Below are positions 7,275-15,426 of a DNA stretch of 64,000 nucleotides, in pieces. The notes beneath the pieces were generated by a model. The model was not told the DNA's origin. It did no database searches and saw only the letters and a program-made list of their open reading frames with translations. A program made the position numbers and the translations under genes. The stretch spans positions 56,910 to 120,909 of the forward strand of contig NZ_QZEY01000024.1 in assembly GCF_003594875.1 (NCBI RefSeq), read 5' to 3'. Position 1 is the first letter of the stretch, and each line of letters starts with the position of its first letter. The stretch is from Bailinhaonella thermotolerans (GTDB taxonomy: Bacteria; Actinomycetota; Actinomycetes; Streptosporangiales; Streptosporangiaceae).

Positions 7275-8516
7275 TTGTCCGACGCCGCGCCGGCGACCCT
7301 TGACGCTCCGCTCTCCAAGAGTCCCCTGTGGACCCGCGACTTCCGCCTCTACTTCACCGCGCGCACGGTCTCGATGTTCGGCGACGCGATGATGCACACG
7401 GCGCTCACGATGGGCCTGCTCGAAGCCGGGTACGGCCCCGCGGGCGTGGGCTTCGCGCTCGCCGCGTGGACGGCCTCGGTGGCGGTGCTGATCCTGTTCG
7501 GCGGGGTGCTCGCGGACAAGTTCACCGCCCGCCGCATGATGATCGGCGCGGACGCGGCCAGGTTCCTGCTCCAGGGGCTCATGGCGGTGCTCTTCCTCGT
7601 CGGGACGCCGCCGTTCTGGCAGATCCTCGTGATCATGGCGCTCAGCGGGGCGGCCACGGCGATGTTCCAGCCCGGCGTCGGCAGCACCGTGCCCCAGGTG
7701 GCCTCCGACGTGCAGCGGGCCAACGCCACCCTCAAGGTCGCCGAGTCGCTCATGGTCCTCATCGGCCCCGCGGTGGCCGGGCCGCTCGTGGCCGTGGCCG
7801 GGGCCGGGGTGGTCTTCGGGCTCGACGCGGCCACGTTCGCGGTGAGCGGCCTGTGCCTGCTCCTGCTGCGCCTGCGCCCCCTGGCCGACGTCGTCCCCGA
7901 GGGCTCGATGCTGCGGAACCTGCGCGAGGGCTGGCGGGAGTTCCGCTCGCGCACCTGGCTGTGGTCCGTCATCGTCATCTGGACCTTCATGGGGATCTGC
8001 GTGTTCGGCCCGATGCTCCCGCTGGGCGCGACCGTGATCCGCGACGCCCACGGCGCGGCGATGTACGGCGTGGTCATGTCCGCGTACGGCGCGGGCACCA
8101 TCCTCGGCGGCCTCGTCGGCATGCGCCTGCGGCCCCGCCGTACGCTCCTCGCGGGCGGGTGCGCCATGCTGCTCTACCCCCTGGGCATCCTCATGATCGC
8201 CACCGCGGCCCCGCTCGGGATGCTCATCGCCGCCGAGGTGCTCGCGGGAGCCGGCTGGGCGTTCTGGTCGGTCATGTGGGCCACCAGCATCCAGACCAAC
8301 ATCCCCGGCCCGGTCCTGAACCGCATCACCGCCTACGAGGTCAGCGGCTCGATCATGAGCGTCCCGGTCGGCCAGGCGATCGCCGGGCCGGCGATGCTCC
8401 TGTTCGGCGGGCCCCACCAGGTCCTGTTCGTCTCGGTCGCCGTGAGCTTCGCCTCCTGCGTCGCCCTCTTCTCCGTCCCCGCCATCCGCCGCCTCCGCCG
8501 CGGCCCCGCCTCCTGA
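7275..8516 (+). CDS. MFS transporter, enterobactin-exporter-like (DHA3 type)
   Basis: A 413-residue integral membrane protein with 12 predicted spans. The start SPLWTRDFRLYFTAR, the MFGDAMM motif, the loop LADKFTARRMMI between spans 2 and 3, and ATAMFQPGVGSTVPQV are typical of the MFS_3 group (enterobactin exporter EntS and macrolide exporters). The likely role is proton-driven export of a small molecule; the cargo is unknown. The start is TTG at 7275 with GGGGG upstream. A paralogue occurs at 29930-31183. A TetR gene follows in the same direction 245 bp downstream. Confidence 0.85.
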   Translation: MSDAAPATLDAPLSKSPLWTRDFRLYFTARTVSMFGDAMMHTALTMGLLEAGYGPAGVGFALAAWTASVAVLILFGGVLADKFTARRMMIGADAARFLLQGLMAVLFLVGTPPFWQILVIMALSGAATAMFQPGVGSTVPQVASDVQRANATLKVAESLMVLIGPAVAGPLVAVAGAGVVFGLDAATFAVSGLCLLLLRLRPLADVVPEGSMLRNLREGWREFRSRTWLWSVIVIWTFMGICVFGPMLPLGATVIRDAHGAAMYGVVMSAYGAGTILGGLVGMRLRPRRTLLAGGCAMLLYPLGILMIATAAPLGMLIAAEVLAGAGWAFWSVMWATSIQTNIPGPVLNRITAYEVSGSIMSVPVGQAIAGPAMLLFGGPHQVLFVSVAVSFASCVALFSVPAIRRLRRGPAS

Positions 8517-8761
8517 CCCGCCCTGCCTCCTGACCCGCCCCGCCGCCCCGCCGACCGGTTCCCGGCCGGCCCCGGGTCGCCACCCGGCCCCCGGTCGCGC
8601 GGCCGTACCGCCCGCCGGCCCCGCTCCGCGGTCCGCCGCGCCCCGCCCCGCCGTTCGGCCCGCGGGCCGCGGATCGCGGCCCGCCTCTCCGCGGCGGGCG
8701 CCGGTCGCGGAATGTGACCGCTCTTGCGGGGGTGGTGAGCGGCCTACATAAACTTCGGGTC

Positions 8762-9412
8762 ATGGACGACGGTGTGGGGCTGCGGGAGCGTAAGAAGCTG
8801 CGCACGCGGCGGGCGCTCGTGGAGGCGGCCCTGCGCCTGTTCAGCGAGAAGGGCTACGAGGAGACGACGGTCGCGGAGATCGCGGCGGCTGTGGACGTCT
8901 CCACCCGCACGTTCTTCAGCTACTTCGCGAGCAAGGAGGACGTCGTCTTCTTCGACAGCGCCGTGCGCATGCGGGAGGCCATCGCCGTGATGCGCGACCG
9001 GCGTCCCGGCGAGGGGCCCATCGACCTGCTGATGCGCGTGGTCAAGGGGGTGGGCGCCGACCACGAGCTGACCGTGGCGCTGACGCCCGTGCGGACCCGG
9101 CTCATCATGACGGTGCCCGCCCTCCAGGCGCGGGCGCTGCTGCTGATGTTCGGCACGCAGCGGGTCCTGGCGGCCGAGCTGTGCCGGGCGTACCCCGGGG
9201 AGATCGACGACACCGAGGCCGCCGCCATCGTGGGGGCCGTGATCGGGGCGGCCCAGATCGCCACCATGATCAGCCTCGAACGCGGGGACGCCCCCGAGCG
9301 CGTGATCGCCGAGGCGCTGCGCGCGATCGACATCGCCGCCGGTGACCTGGGCGCGATCGGCCGCAGGCCCGGGGCCGGTGAGCGCGGCCCCCGGAACGGC
9401 GCCCCCCGATAA
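8762..9412 (+). CDS. TetR/AcrR-family transcriptional regulator
   Basis: A 216-residue repressor. The N-terminal HTH (about 10-58) shows RRALVEAALRLFSEKGYEET, then VAEIAAAVDVSTRTFFSYFASKEDV, which is canonical for TetR. The C-terminal ligand domain is helical and resembles the group of mycofactocin-type regulators only loosely. No Shine-Dalgarno sequence precedes ATG 8762; instead TAAACT (8749-8754) lies 7 nt upstream with TTGCGG further upstream, so the mRNA is probably leaderless. It may regulate the upstream MFS gene or act elsewhere. Between 8517 and 8748 I see only GC-rich low-complexity DNA. Confidence 0.87.
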   Translation: MDDGVGLRERKKLRTRRALVEAALRLFSEKGYEETTVAEIAAAVDVSTRTFFSYFASKEDVVFFDSAVRMREAIAVMRDRRPGEGPIDLLMRVVKGVGADHELTVALTPVRTRLIMTVPALQARALLLMFGTQRVLAAELCRAYPGEIDDTEAAAIVGAVIGAAQIATMISLERGDAPERVIAEALRAIDIAAGDLGAIGRRPGAGERGPRNGAPR

Positions 9413-9417
9413 ACCGG

Positions 9418-9447
9418 TTGCCCCCGGCCGTGACCGGCGCGTAGCGT
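9418..9447 (+). promoter_or_regulatory. Promoter for a leaderless mini-ORF
   Basis: TTGCCC (9418-9423) and TAGCGT (9442-9447) are spaced by 18 bp. The -10 hexamer ends 7 nt before an ATG, which would place the transcription start at the start codon. The pattern is typical of actinomycete leaderless genes. Confidence 0.45.
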
Positions 9448-9454
9448 GACGACC

Positions 9455-9565
9455 ATGCTGCTCTATTCGAACGTCGGCGCCGTCGCGTGCCGGCGGGGCC
9501 CGCTCCAGGTCTACCGCCCCCGCACGCTCGCCGCTCCGCACGGCCAGGGCACCCCAGGCGCCTGA
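9455..9565 (+). CDS. Putative 36-residue leaderless peptide
   Basis: A 36-codon frame (starting MLLYSNVGAVACRRG) begins exactly 7 nt after a plausible -10 box and has no ribosome-binding site, as expected for a leaderless mRNA. It ends 57 bp before the DUF6243 gene. It has one cysteine next to paired arginines, reminiscent of the short regulatory leader peptides that precede some actinomycete genes, but I cannot assign a family. It could be a leader for the downstream gene or simply a non-functional frame. Support is the promoter geometry only. Confidence 0.35.
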   Translation: MLLYSNVGAVACRRGPLQVYRPRTLAAPHGQGTPGA

Positions 9566-9622
9566 CGAAGCGCCAGGACATCCGGGGTGCCGTCACAGAC
9601 GTACCTTCCGGAGGAACCCATC

Positions 9623-9838
9623 ATGGGTCGACGTAGTGGAAACCTTCTCGGCGTGGGCGGGCAGCGCAAGACCCTGTCCCGCGACCAGCTCCGCGGCAAG
9701 GCGGGCGGCTCCAAGGGCGGCGGGCGCGACTCCGCCACCCGCAAGCAGGAGCTGCTGCGCAAGATGCGCGAGCTGTCCGGCGAGAACGGCGGCAACGACC
9801 AGGGCTCCGGCGGCGGCGAGAGCGCCCCGCAGGACTGA
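9623..9838 (+). CDS. DUF6243 family small basic protein
   Basis: A 71-residue hydrophilic protein, rich in Gly, Lys and Arg in its first half and in Gly/Asn/Asp at the end. The pattern NLLGVGGQRKTLSRDQLRG, then a helical segment with ATRKQELLRKMREL, resembles the DUF6243 family known from Streptomyces and relatives, whose function is unknown. ATG 9623 has a strong GGAGGA (9610-9615) upstream, which fixes the start. A leaderless mini-ORF and its promoter lie upstream, and a perfect hairpin terminator follows, so this forms a short transcription unit. Confidence 0.7.
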   Translation: MGRRSGNLLGVGGQRKTLSRDQLRGKAGGSKGGGRDSATRKQELLRKMRELSGENGGNDQGSGGGESAPQD

Positions 9839-9846
9839 CCTACCGG

Positions 9847-9872
9847 GTGGCCGGGGCACACGCCCCGGCCAC
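9847..9872. terminator. Bidirectional hairpin terminator
   Basis: An 11-bp perfect stem (9847-9857 with 9862-9872, 4-nt loop) is followed on the plus strand by TCCCCTTTTCC. It sits between the DUF6243 gene and the convergent DUF421 gene. Confidence 0.75.
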
Positions 9873-9947
9873 TCCCCTTTTCCGATGTGAAGGCGCGGGG
9901 GCGCGAAGCGTGACGGCGCGAGGCGTAAGACGCGGGCCGGGCCGCCC

Positions 9948-10472
9948 TCAGACCGCGCGGCGCTTGCGCCCGCCGGAGTCGCCCTCGTCCTCTCCGTCGT
10001 ACCGCAGCACGCTCATCTGCCCGTCCGGCTCCATGAACGCCGCCTTCACCTGCGAGACGTCCTCCACGCCGCGCTGGCGCAGCTCGTACCTCAGCTCGTC
10101 GCGCGTCATCAGCTCGCGCCGCAGGGCGCGCTGCCGTACCCGCCCCTTCTCGATCAGCAGTTGCGGCTTGGGGCGCATGAGCCGGTGCGCCCAGCTCCAG
10201 CGGTACGCCATGGCGTCGAGGACGATCGACCACGCCCCGATGGTGACCACGAGGAGCAGGCCGTCGGCGATGCTCTCGTAGCTCCCCGACATGGCGTTCT
10301 GCGCCGCGTCGGCGACCAGCACGATCACCAGCAGGTTGCCCATGTCGAGCTCGCCCACCTCGCGCTTGAACGTCAGCCGCAGCAGGAAGAACAAGGCGAG
10401 GTAGACGACCGTGCCCCGGATGACGATCTCCAGCGGCGGGGTGTCGAAGGCGAAGATCTTGTCCCACTCCAT
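9948..10472 (-). CDS. DUF421 (YetF-like) membrane protein
   Basis: A 174-residue protein with three N-terminal hydrophobic segments (about 15-35, 45-60, 70-90) and a cytoplasmic C-terminal domain. The pattern ELDMGNLLVIVLVADAAQNAM, then PQLLIEKGRV and LMTRDELRYELRQRGVEDVSQV, is that of the DUF421/YetF family. The family is widespread in bacteria and its exact function is not settled. The C-terminus is acidic then basic (DEGDSGGRKRRAV). ATG at 10472 is 24 bp from the sugar-porter stop, so the two are probably co-transcribed, with the porter first. Confidence 0.82.
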   Translation of the reverse strand: MEWDKIFAFDTPPLEIVIRGTVVYLALFFLLRLTFKREVGELDMGNLLVIVLVADAAQNAMSGSYESIADGLLLVVTIGAWSIVLDAMAYRWSWAHRLMRPKPQLLIEKGRVRQRALRRELMTRDELRYELRQRGVEDVSQVKAAFMEPDGQMSVLRYDGEDEGDSGGRKRRAV

Positions 10473-10496
10473 GACGCGCTCCCCGGGCGGCCGGGG

Positions 10497-11885
10497 TCAG
10501 AGCCGCCGCTGGAGGGCGCGGTCGATCTCCTCGAACGAGCGTCCCTTGGTCTCCGGCACGAACTTGATCACGAAGAGCAGCGCCAGCAGCGCGATCACGG
10601 CGAAGATCCAGAACGTCGGCCCCTGCCCGATCGCGGCCGCCACCGGCAGGAACGCCTGCCCGACGATGAAGTTGGACAGCCAGTTGACCATGGTCGCCAG
10701 GCTCGCCGCCTCGCCGCGCACGGACGGCGGGTAGATCTCGCTGTTGAGCAGCCAGAACACCGGTCCGAGGCCGATCGCGAACGACGCGATGTAGACGAGG
10801 ATGCAGACCAGGGCGATCGTGCTCGCGCCCGAGCCGTGCAGCTTGGTGAACGTCAGCCCCAGCGGGATCAGCGAGATCGTCATGCCGGTCAGCGAGATGA
10901 TCAGCAGCCTGCGCCGGCCGGCCTTGTCGGTCAGCGGCATCGCCACGAGCGTCATCACGACGTTGATCGAGCCGATGATCACCGAGTAGACGATGGAGTT
11001 CGAGGCGTTGAGGCCGGTGTCCTCCATGATCGTGGGCGCGTAGTAGATGATCGTGTTGATGCCCGCGAACTGCTGGAAGGCGGCCAGCGCGAGGCCGATG
11101 ACGAGCGCGGGCCTGGCGCTCGACCGCAGCAGCCGCCGCCAGGAGACCTTCCCGCCGCCCTGGTCGCCGGAGGTCCGGTAGCTCCGCAGGACGCCGTCCA
11201 CCCGGTCCGCCGGGACCACCTCGCACAGGACCCGGCGGGCCTGGTCCTCGCGGCCGTTGCGCTGGAGCCAGACCGGGGTCTCGGGCACGAAGAACAGCCC
11301 GATGAGCATGAGCGCCGAGACGACGATCCCGACCGCGAACATCGCGCGCCAGTTCTCCGTGCCGGCGAAGACCAGGTCCACGACGTACGACACCACGATG
11401 CCGATGGTGATCAGCAACTGGTTGGCCGAGACCAGCGCGCCCCGGATCCTGGCGGGCGCGATCTCGGACAGGTACACCGGCACGATCGCCGACGCGCCGC
11501 CGACGCCCAGGCCGAGCACGGCGCGGGCGACCAGCAGCGTCACGTAGTTGGGCGCCAGTGACGCGGCGAGCAGCCCCAGCGTGAACACGACGGCGACGCC
11601 GATCAGCAGCGGCCGCCGGCCGACGCGGTCCGCCGTGCGCCCGGCGATCAGCGCGCCCGCCATCGCCGTCAGCAGCAGGATGCTGACGACCAGGCCCTGC
11701 TCGAACGCGCCGAGGTGGAAGTCGTGCTTGATGAACAACAGCGCGCCGGAGACGACGCCGGTGTCGTAGCCGAAGAGGAAGCCGCCGAGCGCGCCCACGG
11801 CCGCCCAGAAGTACACCTTGCGCCGGTGCGGCCGCTCCTCGTCCTCGTGGTGCGTGACCGGCCTGCCGGAGAACGCCTGCGCCAT
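10497..11885 (-). CDS. Sugar porter (MFS) family transporter
   Basis: A 462-residue, 12-span symporter. Family signatures are clear: FGYDTGVVSGA in span 1, DRVGRRP after span 2, the centre PETPVWL in place of PESPRWL, and the C-terminal PETKGRSFEEID. Bacterial members import monosaccharides such as xylose, glucose, arabinose or inositol with protons. QQFAGINTIIYYAP, the QLS-region substrate motif, is present, so transport competence is likely, but the sugar is unknown. ATG at 11885. It leads the small operon with the DUF421 gene. Confidence 0.92.
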   Translation of the reverse strand: MAQAFSGRPVTHHEDEERPHRRKVYFWAAVGALGGFLFGYDTGVVSGALLFIKHDFHLGAFEQGLVVSILLLTAMAGALIAGRTADRVGRRPLLIGVAVVFTLGLLAASLAPNYVTLLVARAVLGLGVGGASAIVPVYLSEIAPARIRGALVSANQLLITIGIVVSYVVDLVFAGTENWRAMFAVGIVVSALMLIGLFFVPETPVWLQRNGREDQARRVLCEVVPADRVDGVLRSYRTSGDQGGGKVSWRRLLRSSARPALVIGLALAAFQQFAGINTIIYYAPTIMEDTGLNASNSIVYSVIIGSINVVMTLVAMPLTDKAGRRRLLIISLTGMTISLIPLGLTFTKLHGSGASTIALVCILVYIASFAIGLGPVFWLLNSEIYPPSVRGEAASLATMVNWLSNFIVGQAFLPVAAAIGQGPTFWIFAVIALLALLFVIKFVPETKGRSFEEIDRALQRRL

Positions 11886-12039
11886 CAGCGGTCACCCCCG
11901 CGCGCCGCGCCGTGCCCCATGCGGTCCCCCCGATTCATCGTGCCCCCCGTTGGTCATGCCGCCGTGCCCCCACGGCCGCCGCGAGCGCCCCCGCGCCCGG
12001 TGTACGGCTCCCGGCGCCCCCGCGCCGGCCGTACGGCCC

Positions 12040-13044
12040 TCAGCGCCCCCTGCGCCAGAGCCAGAGCAGGCCGCCGAGCGCCGCGGCCCCCGCTCCCATG
12101 AGGAGCTGCCGTTCGTGTTGCGAGGCCCACACCTGGGGGCTGCGGACGTGGGAGCGGTCGTCGAAGCGCCCGTGCGCCCCGAAGTCGTGCCCGCGGGAGC
12201 CGTCGGCGGGCCGCCACAGGTTCGCGGGCTGGTCCGGGTCCACCGGTTCCTTGGTCTGCTGGGACTGGTATCCGGTCCTGGCGAGGTACCGGTCCAGCAG
12301 CCCGGCGGCGAACTTGTTGGCGATCAGCGTCGCGGCCGTGCTCTCCCCCACCCAGTACTCCCGGCGCTCGGGGTGGTCGGCCGCGAACGCGACGGCGTGG
12401 GCGGCCAGTTCGGGCTGGTAGATCGGCGGCACCGGCTGCGCCTTGCGCGGCAGCCGCGTCAGCACCCAGTCGAACTGCGGCGTGTTCACCGCCGGCATCT
12501 GCACCATCGTGGCCTTGACGTTCGTGCCCTGGTGCAGCAGCTCGCACCGCAGCGAGTCGTGGAAGCCCTGGATGGCGTGCTTGGCCGCGCAGTACGCCGC
12601 CTGGAGCGGGATGCCCCGGTAGGCCAGCGCCGAGCCCACGTGGACGATCACGCCCCGGTCGCGCGGCAGCATGCGCCGCAGCGCCGCCTGCGTGCCGTAC
12701 ACGTAACCGAGGTAGGTGACCTCCATCGTGCGCCGGAACTCGTCCGGGTGGATCTCGGTGATCGGCGCGAAGACCGAGCTGAACGCGACGTTCACCCACA
12801 CGTCGATGGGCCCGAGCTCGCGCTCGATCCGGTCGGCCGCCTCGTCCACCCGCTCGTGGTCGGACACGTCCGTCGGCACCGGCAGCGCGCGCCCGCCGGC
12901 CCGCTCGACGTCGTCCCTGGCCCCGTCCAGGCCCTCCTCGCCGCGCGCCAGCAGCCCGACGCTCGCCCCCTGCGACGCGAACCTCCGCGCCACCGCCCGT
13001 CCGATGCCGCCGCTCGCGCCGGTCACGACCACGACCCGGCCCAT
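12040..13044 (-). CDS. SDR family oxidoreductase with C-terminal membrane anchor
   Basis: A 334-residue NAD(P)-dependent short-chain dehydrogenase. The cofactor loop TGASGGIG is at the N-terminus. The catalytic Ser (VGSALAYRG) and Y-x-x-x-K (YCAAKHA) are intact. After about residue 250 it has a hydrophilic, His/Arg/Asp-rich extension and a final hydrophobic span (LLMGAGAAALGGLLWLWRRGR), so the enzyme is probably tethered to the membrane. Similar tail-anchored SDRs occur widely in actinomycetes. I prefer ATG 13044, which has GGGAG 8 nt upstream, over GTG 13053. The substrate is unknown. Confidence 0.85.
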   Translation of the reverse strand: MGRVVVVTGASGGIGRAVARRFASQGASVGLLARGEEGLDGARDDVERAGGRALPVPTDVSDHERVDEAADRIERELGPIDVWVNVAFSSVFAPITEIHPDEFRRTMEVTYLGYVYGTQAALRRMLPRDRGVIVHVGSALAYRGIPLQAAYCAAKHAIQGFHDSLRCELLHQGTNVKATMVQMPAVNTPQFDWVLTRLPRKAQPVPPIYQPELAAHAVAFAADHPERREYWVGESTAATLIANKFAAGLLDRYLARTGYQSQQTKEPVDPDQPANLWRPADGSRGHDFGAHGRFDDRSHVRSPQVWASQHERQLLMGAGAAALGGLLWLWRRGR

Positions 13045-13269
13045 GTCGCCCACTCCCGTCCGCTTCCGGTCCCGTCCACCGTCGTACGGCTCGCGCGGCG
13101 GCTCGCCCCGCCGCAGGCCGTACCGCGCGATCTACCCGCCAGGGACGCGGCAAACAATCGCGGCCGGGAAGCGGGGCGAGAGCGGCCGGGCGGGCGAAGC
13201 GGTCCGGCGGGGGCGGCAGCGGGCGGACGGGGACGGGATCGGGCGGAGCGGGGATCTGCGGGACCGGCC

Positions 13270-13962
13270 TCAGGTGAAGAAGCGGGCCATGCGGCGATCG
13301 TCGGCGTGCGGCTGCCCGTCCTTGACCGGGACGAGGTCGGCGAACACCGAGGCGTCGTCGCGGGAGACGATCAGCGGGTACCACGCGGGGACCGTGGTGG
13401 GACGGCAGAAGTGCTTGAACGTCTGCGTGTCGATGAACCGCAGGTGGGTGGGGTCGGCGACGGCGTTGACGTGCTTCCACCAGGGGCACATGACGTGGAG
13501 CACGCCGCCGGGGCGCAGGACCCGGTGGCACTCGGCGAGCAGCGGGATGAAGTCGAGCAGGTGCTCCAGCACGTGGACGGCGAAGATCTGGTCCACCGAC
13601 TCGTCGGCCATCGGGATGCCCGCGCTCAGGTCGGCCACCACGTCCACGCAGGCGGAGGGGCGGCGGTCGAGCCCGATGTTCTCCTCGTACTGCTTCTGGT
13701 CGCCGCAGCCGACGTCGATGATCACCGGGTCGCGGCCTCCGACGCGGACCCGGTCCCACACGGCCAGCACGCCGGCCTGCCGGGTGAGCATCTCCCGCAG
13801 CAGCGCGAGGTCGGCGGGGTCGGCGACCTCGCCCTCGACGTGCGCGACGGCCCCGTCGAAGCGCACCTTGACGCCGAGGTCCCGTAACCGCGGATCCAGT
13901 CGCAGCAGGTCCTCGGCGACCTCCGCGAGATGCTCGTCGATCAGCTTCTGGCGACTCACCAT
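13270..13962 (-). CDS. BON domain fused to a class I SAM-dependent methyltransferase
   Basis: A 230-residue protein. Residues about 25-75 (LRDLGVKVRFDGAVAHVEGEV...LLREMLTRQAGVLAVWDRVRV) look like a BON domain. Residues 80-200 form a class I methyltransferase with motif I VIIDVGCGDQK, acidic strand-2 end (NIGLDRR), FAVHVLEHLLD and LRPGGVLHVMCP. BON domains usually bind membranes or assist secretins, so the fusion may position a methyltransferase at the membrane. The substrate is unknown. ATG 13962 has GGGAGGG upstream. The 200-bp gap on the far side leads to the GDPD gene. Confidence 0.75.
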   Translation of the reverse strand: MVSRQKLIDEHLAEVAEDLLRLDPRLRDLGVKVRFDGAVAHVEGEVADPADLALLREMLTRQAGVLAVWDRVRVGGRDPVIIDVGCGDQKQYEENIGLDRRPSACVDVVADLSAGIPMADESVDQIFAVHVLEHLLDFIPLLAECHRVLRPGGVLHVMCPWWKHVNAVADPTHLRFIDTQTFKHFCRPTTVPAWYPLIVSRDDASVFADLVPVKDGQPHADDRRMARFFT

Positions 13963-14132
13963 GCCCGGGCCCTCCCGTCGGCGCCTGTCCGTGCACGATC
14001 ACTACCCGCGCGGGACCTCGGAATCACGGGCGGTGCCCGGTCTGCCACAAGGAGATCCGACTACGGGAGATCTTCGGAAATTCGGTGATGCCTCATGCAT
14101 TGATCACTTCAGGCGGGCTATGCCCGAGTTAC

Positions 14133-14156
14133 CCCCCTAGATACGCGTCCAGGGGG
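14133..14156 (+). promoter_or_regulatory. Hairpin over the GDPD ribosome-binding site
   Basis: CCCCCT (14133-14138) and AGGGGG (14151-14156) can pair around a 12-nt loop. The AGGGGG arm is the Shine-Dalgarno sequence, 4 nt before ATG 14161. The structure could limit translation initiation. Confidence 0.35.
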
Positions 14157-14160
14157 TTTC

Positions 14161-15276
14161 ATGATCCGGCGAATCGGCGCCGTCGCGATAGTGGTCGGCC
14201 TCACCACCACCGCGGCCCTCATGCACGAGCCCGCGGCTCCCGGCGATCCCGGGGCTCGCACCGGAGGCCCGCCGCCCGCCCTCGCGCCCGGGGCTCCGGA
14301 CTCCGGAGCGCGGTCCGGGCCCTTCCACGGCCGGGGAGTCGCCGCGGGCGTGGCCGGCCCCGCCGGCCTGGCGAGCCTCGCGGGCGCGCGCGGTCCCGGC
14401 GGCGTGGCCGTACGCCTGCCGGGCCGCGCCGCCGGCACCGCGGGGACCTCCGGCCCGCGGGCCCGGCGGGGGGCCGCGGAGCTCGGCGCGTGGGCGGCGG
14501 CGCGGGCGCGGGCCAGGGAGGCGGTCAGGCGCATCCACCGGGGCCGCCGGACCGTCGAGATCGGGCACCGGGGGGCCGCCGGGTACGCCCCGGAGAACAC
14601 GCTCGCCGGGATCCGGGCGGCGCGGGCGCGCGGGGCCGACCTGGTCGAGCTGGACGTGCAGCAGACCAGGGACGGGCGGCTGGTGCTCCTGCACGACCGG
14701 TCGCTGGCGCGCACGACGGACGTGGAGCGGGTCTTCCCCGGCCGGGCCCCCTGGCGGGTCAGGGACTTCACGCTGGCCGAGATCCGCCGGCTGGACGCGG
14801 GCTCGTGGTTCTCCCCGCGGTACCGGGGCGAGCGCGTCCCCACCCTCGGAGAGGCCATGGCGGCGCTGGCGGGCGGCGGGACCGGGATCATGCTGGAGAT
14901 CAAGAGGCCGCGGTGGCATCCGGGGATCGTCCGGCGGGTCGCGGCGACCGTGGCGCACTGGCACCCGCGCCCGCTGATCGTGCAGAGCTTCAGCATGCGG
15001 GCGCTGCGGGAGTTCCGCCGGTTGCGGCCGGACGTCCCCGCGGGGATCAGCGGGAGCCCGGCGCCGGGGCGGTTCCGGGCGCTGGCGCGTGAACTGGAGT
15101 ACGTGGGCGTGCGCCGCCACGAGGTGACCCCGTCCTACGTCCGCCGCGCCCACCGGGCCGGGCTGCGCGTCATGCTGGCCTACACCGCGCGCACGCCGGA
15201 CCAGGCCCGGCGCGTCGCCCGGCTGCGGCTGGACGCCCTGATCACGAACCTGCCCGGCCGGGTCCGGATCCGCTGA
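14161..15276 (+). CDS. Secreted glycerophosphodiester phosphodiesterase
   Basis: A 371-residue protein with an N-terminal hydrophobic segment (IGAVAIVVGLTTTAALM) that should direct export, followed by a Pro/Gly/Ala-rich region to about residue 120. The catalytic domain has IGHRGAAGYAPENT, the metal ligands E-L-D, the catalytic His of LLHDRSLARTT and MLEIKRP. It would hydrolyse glycerophosphodiesters to glycerol-3-phosphate and an alcohol, a phosphate- or carbon-scavenging role outside the membrane. Its ribosome site is in a potential hairpin. It stands alone on the plus strand between two opposite-facing blocks. Confidence 0.9.
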   Translation: MIRRIGAVAIVVGLTTTAALMHEPAAPGDPGARTGGPPPALAPGAPDSGARSGPFHGRGVAAGVAGPAGLASLAGARGPGGVAVRLPGRAAGTAGTSGPRARRGAAELGAWAAARARAREAVRRIHRGRRTVEIGHRGAAGYAPENTLAGIRAARARGADLVELDVQQTRDGRLVLLHDRSLARTTDVERVFPGRAPWRVRDFTLAEIRRLDAGSWFSPRYRGERVPTLGEAMAALAGGGTGIMLEIKRPRWHPGIVRRVAATVAHWHPRPLIVQSFSMRALREFRRLRPDVPAGISGSPAPGRFRALARELEYVGVRRHEVTPSYVRRAHRAGLRVMLAYTARTPDQARRVARLRLDALITNLPGRVRIR

Positions 15277-15426
15277 CGACTCCCCCCGCTCCCGCCGTAC
15301 GGCCACGGGGTACGGCCACGGGGCCCACGACCGGCGGGCGGGCGTTCCGCGCAGGGCGAACGGCCCGGCCGCCACGTGCCGGGCCGGACGCGGTTGACTG
15401 GGCGGGACGGGCGAGGAGGGGTGCTC

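Noticed and set aside
4587..8417. A 1276-residue minus-strand reading frame spanning rho, the GH16 gene and the MFS gene
   Set aside because: It is a shadow of genuine genes in other frames: composition is His/Arg/Pro-rich without domains, and each region is explained by a recognisable protein.
9511..11895. A 794-residue minus-strand frame over the DUF421 and sugar porter genes
   Set aside because: It is antisense or off-frame low complexity; the sugar porter and DUF421 products are clear.
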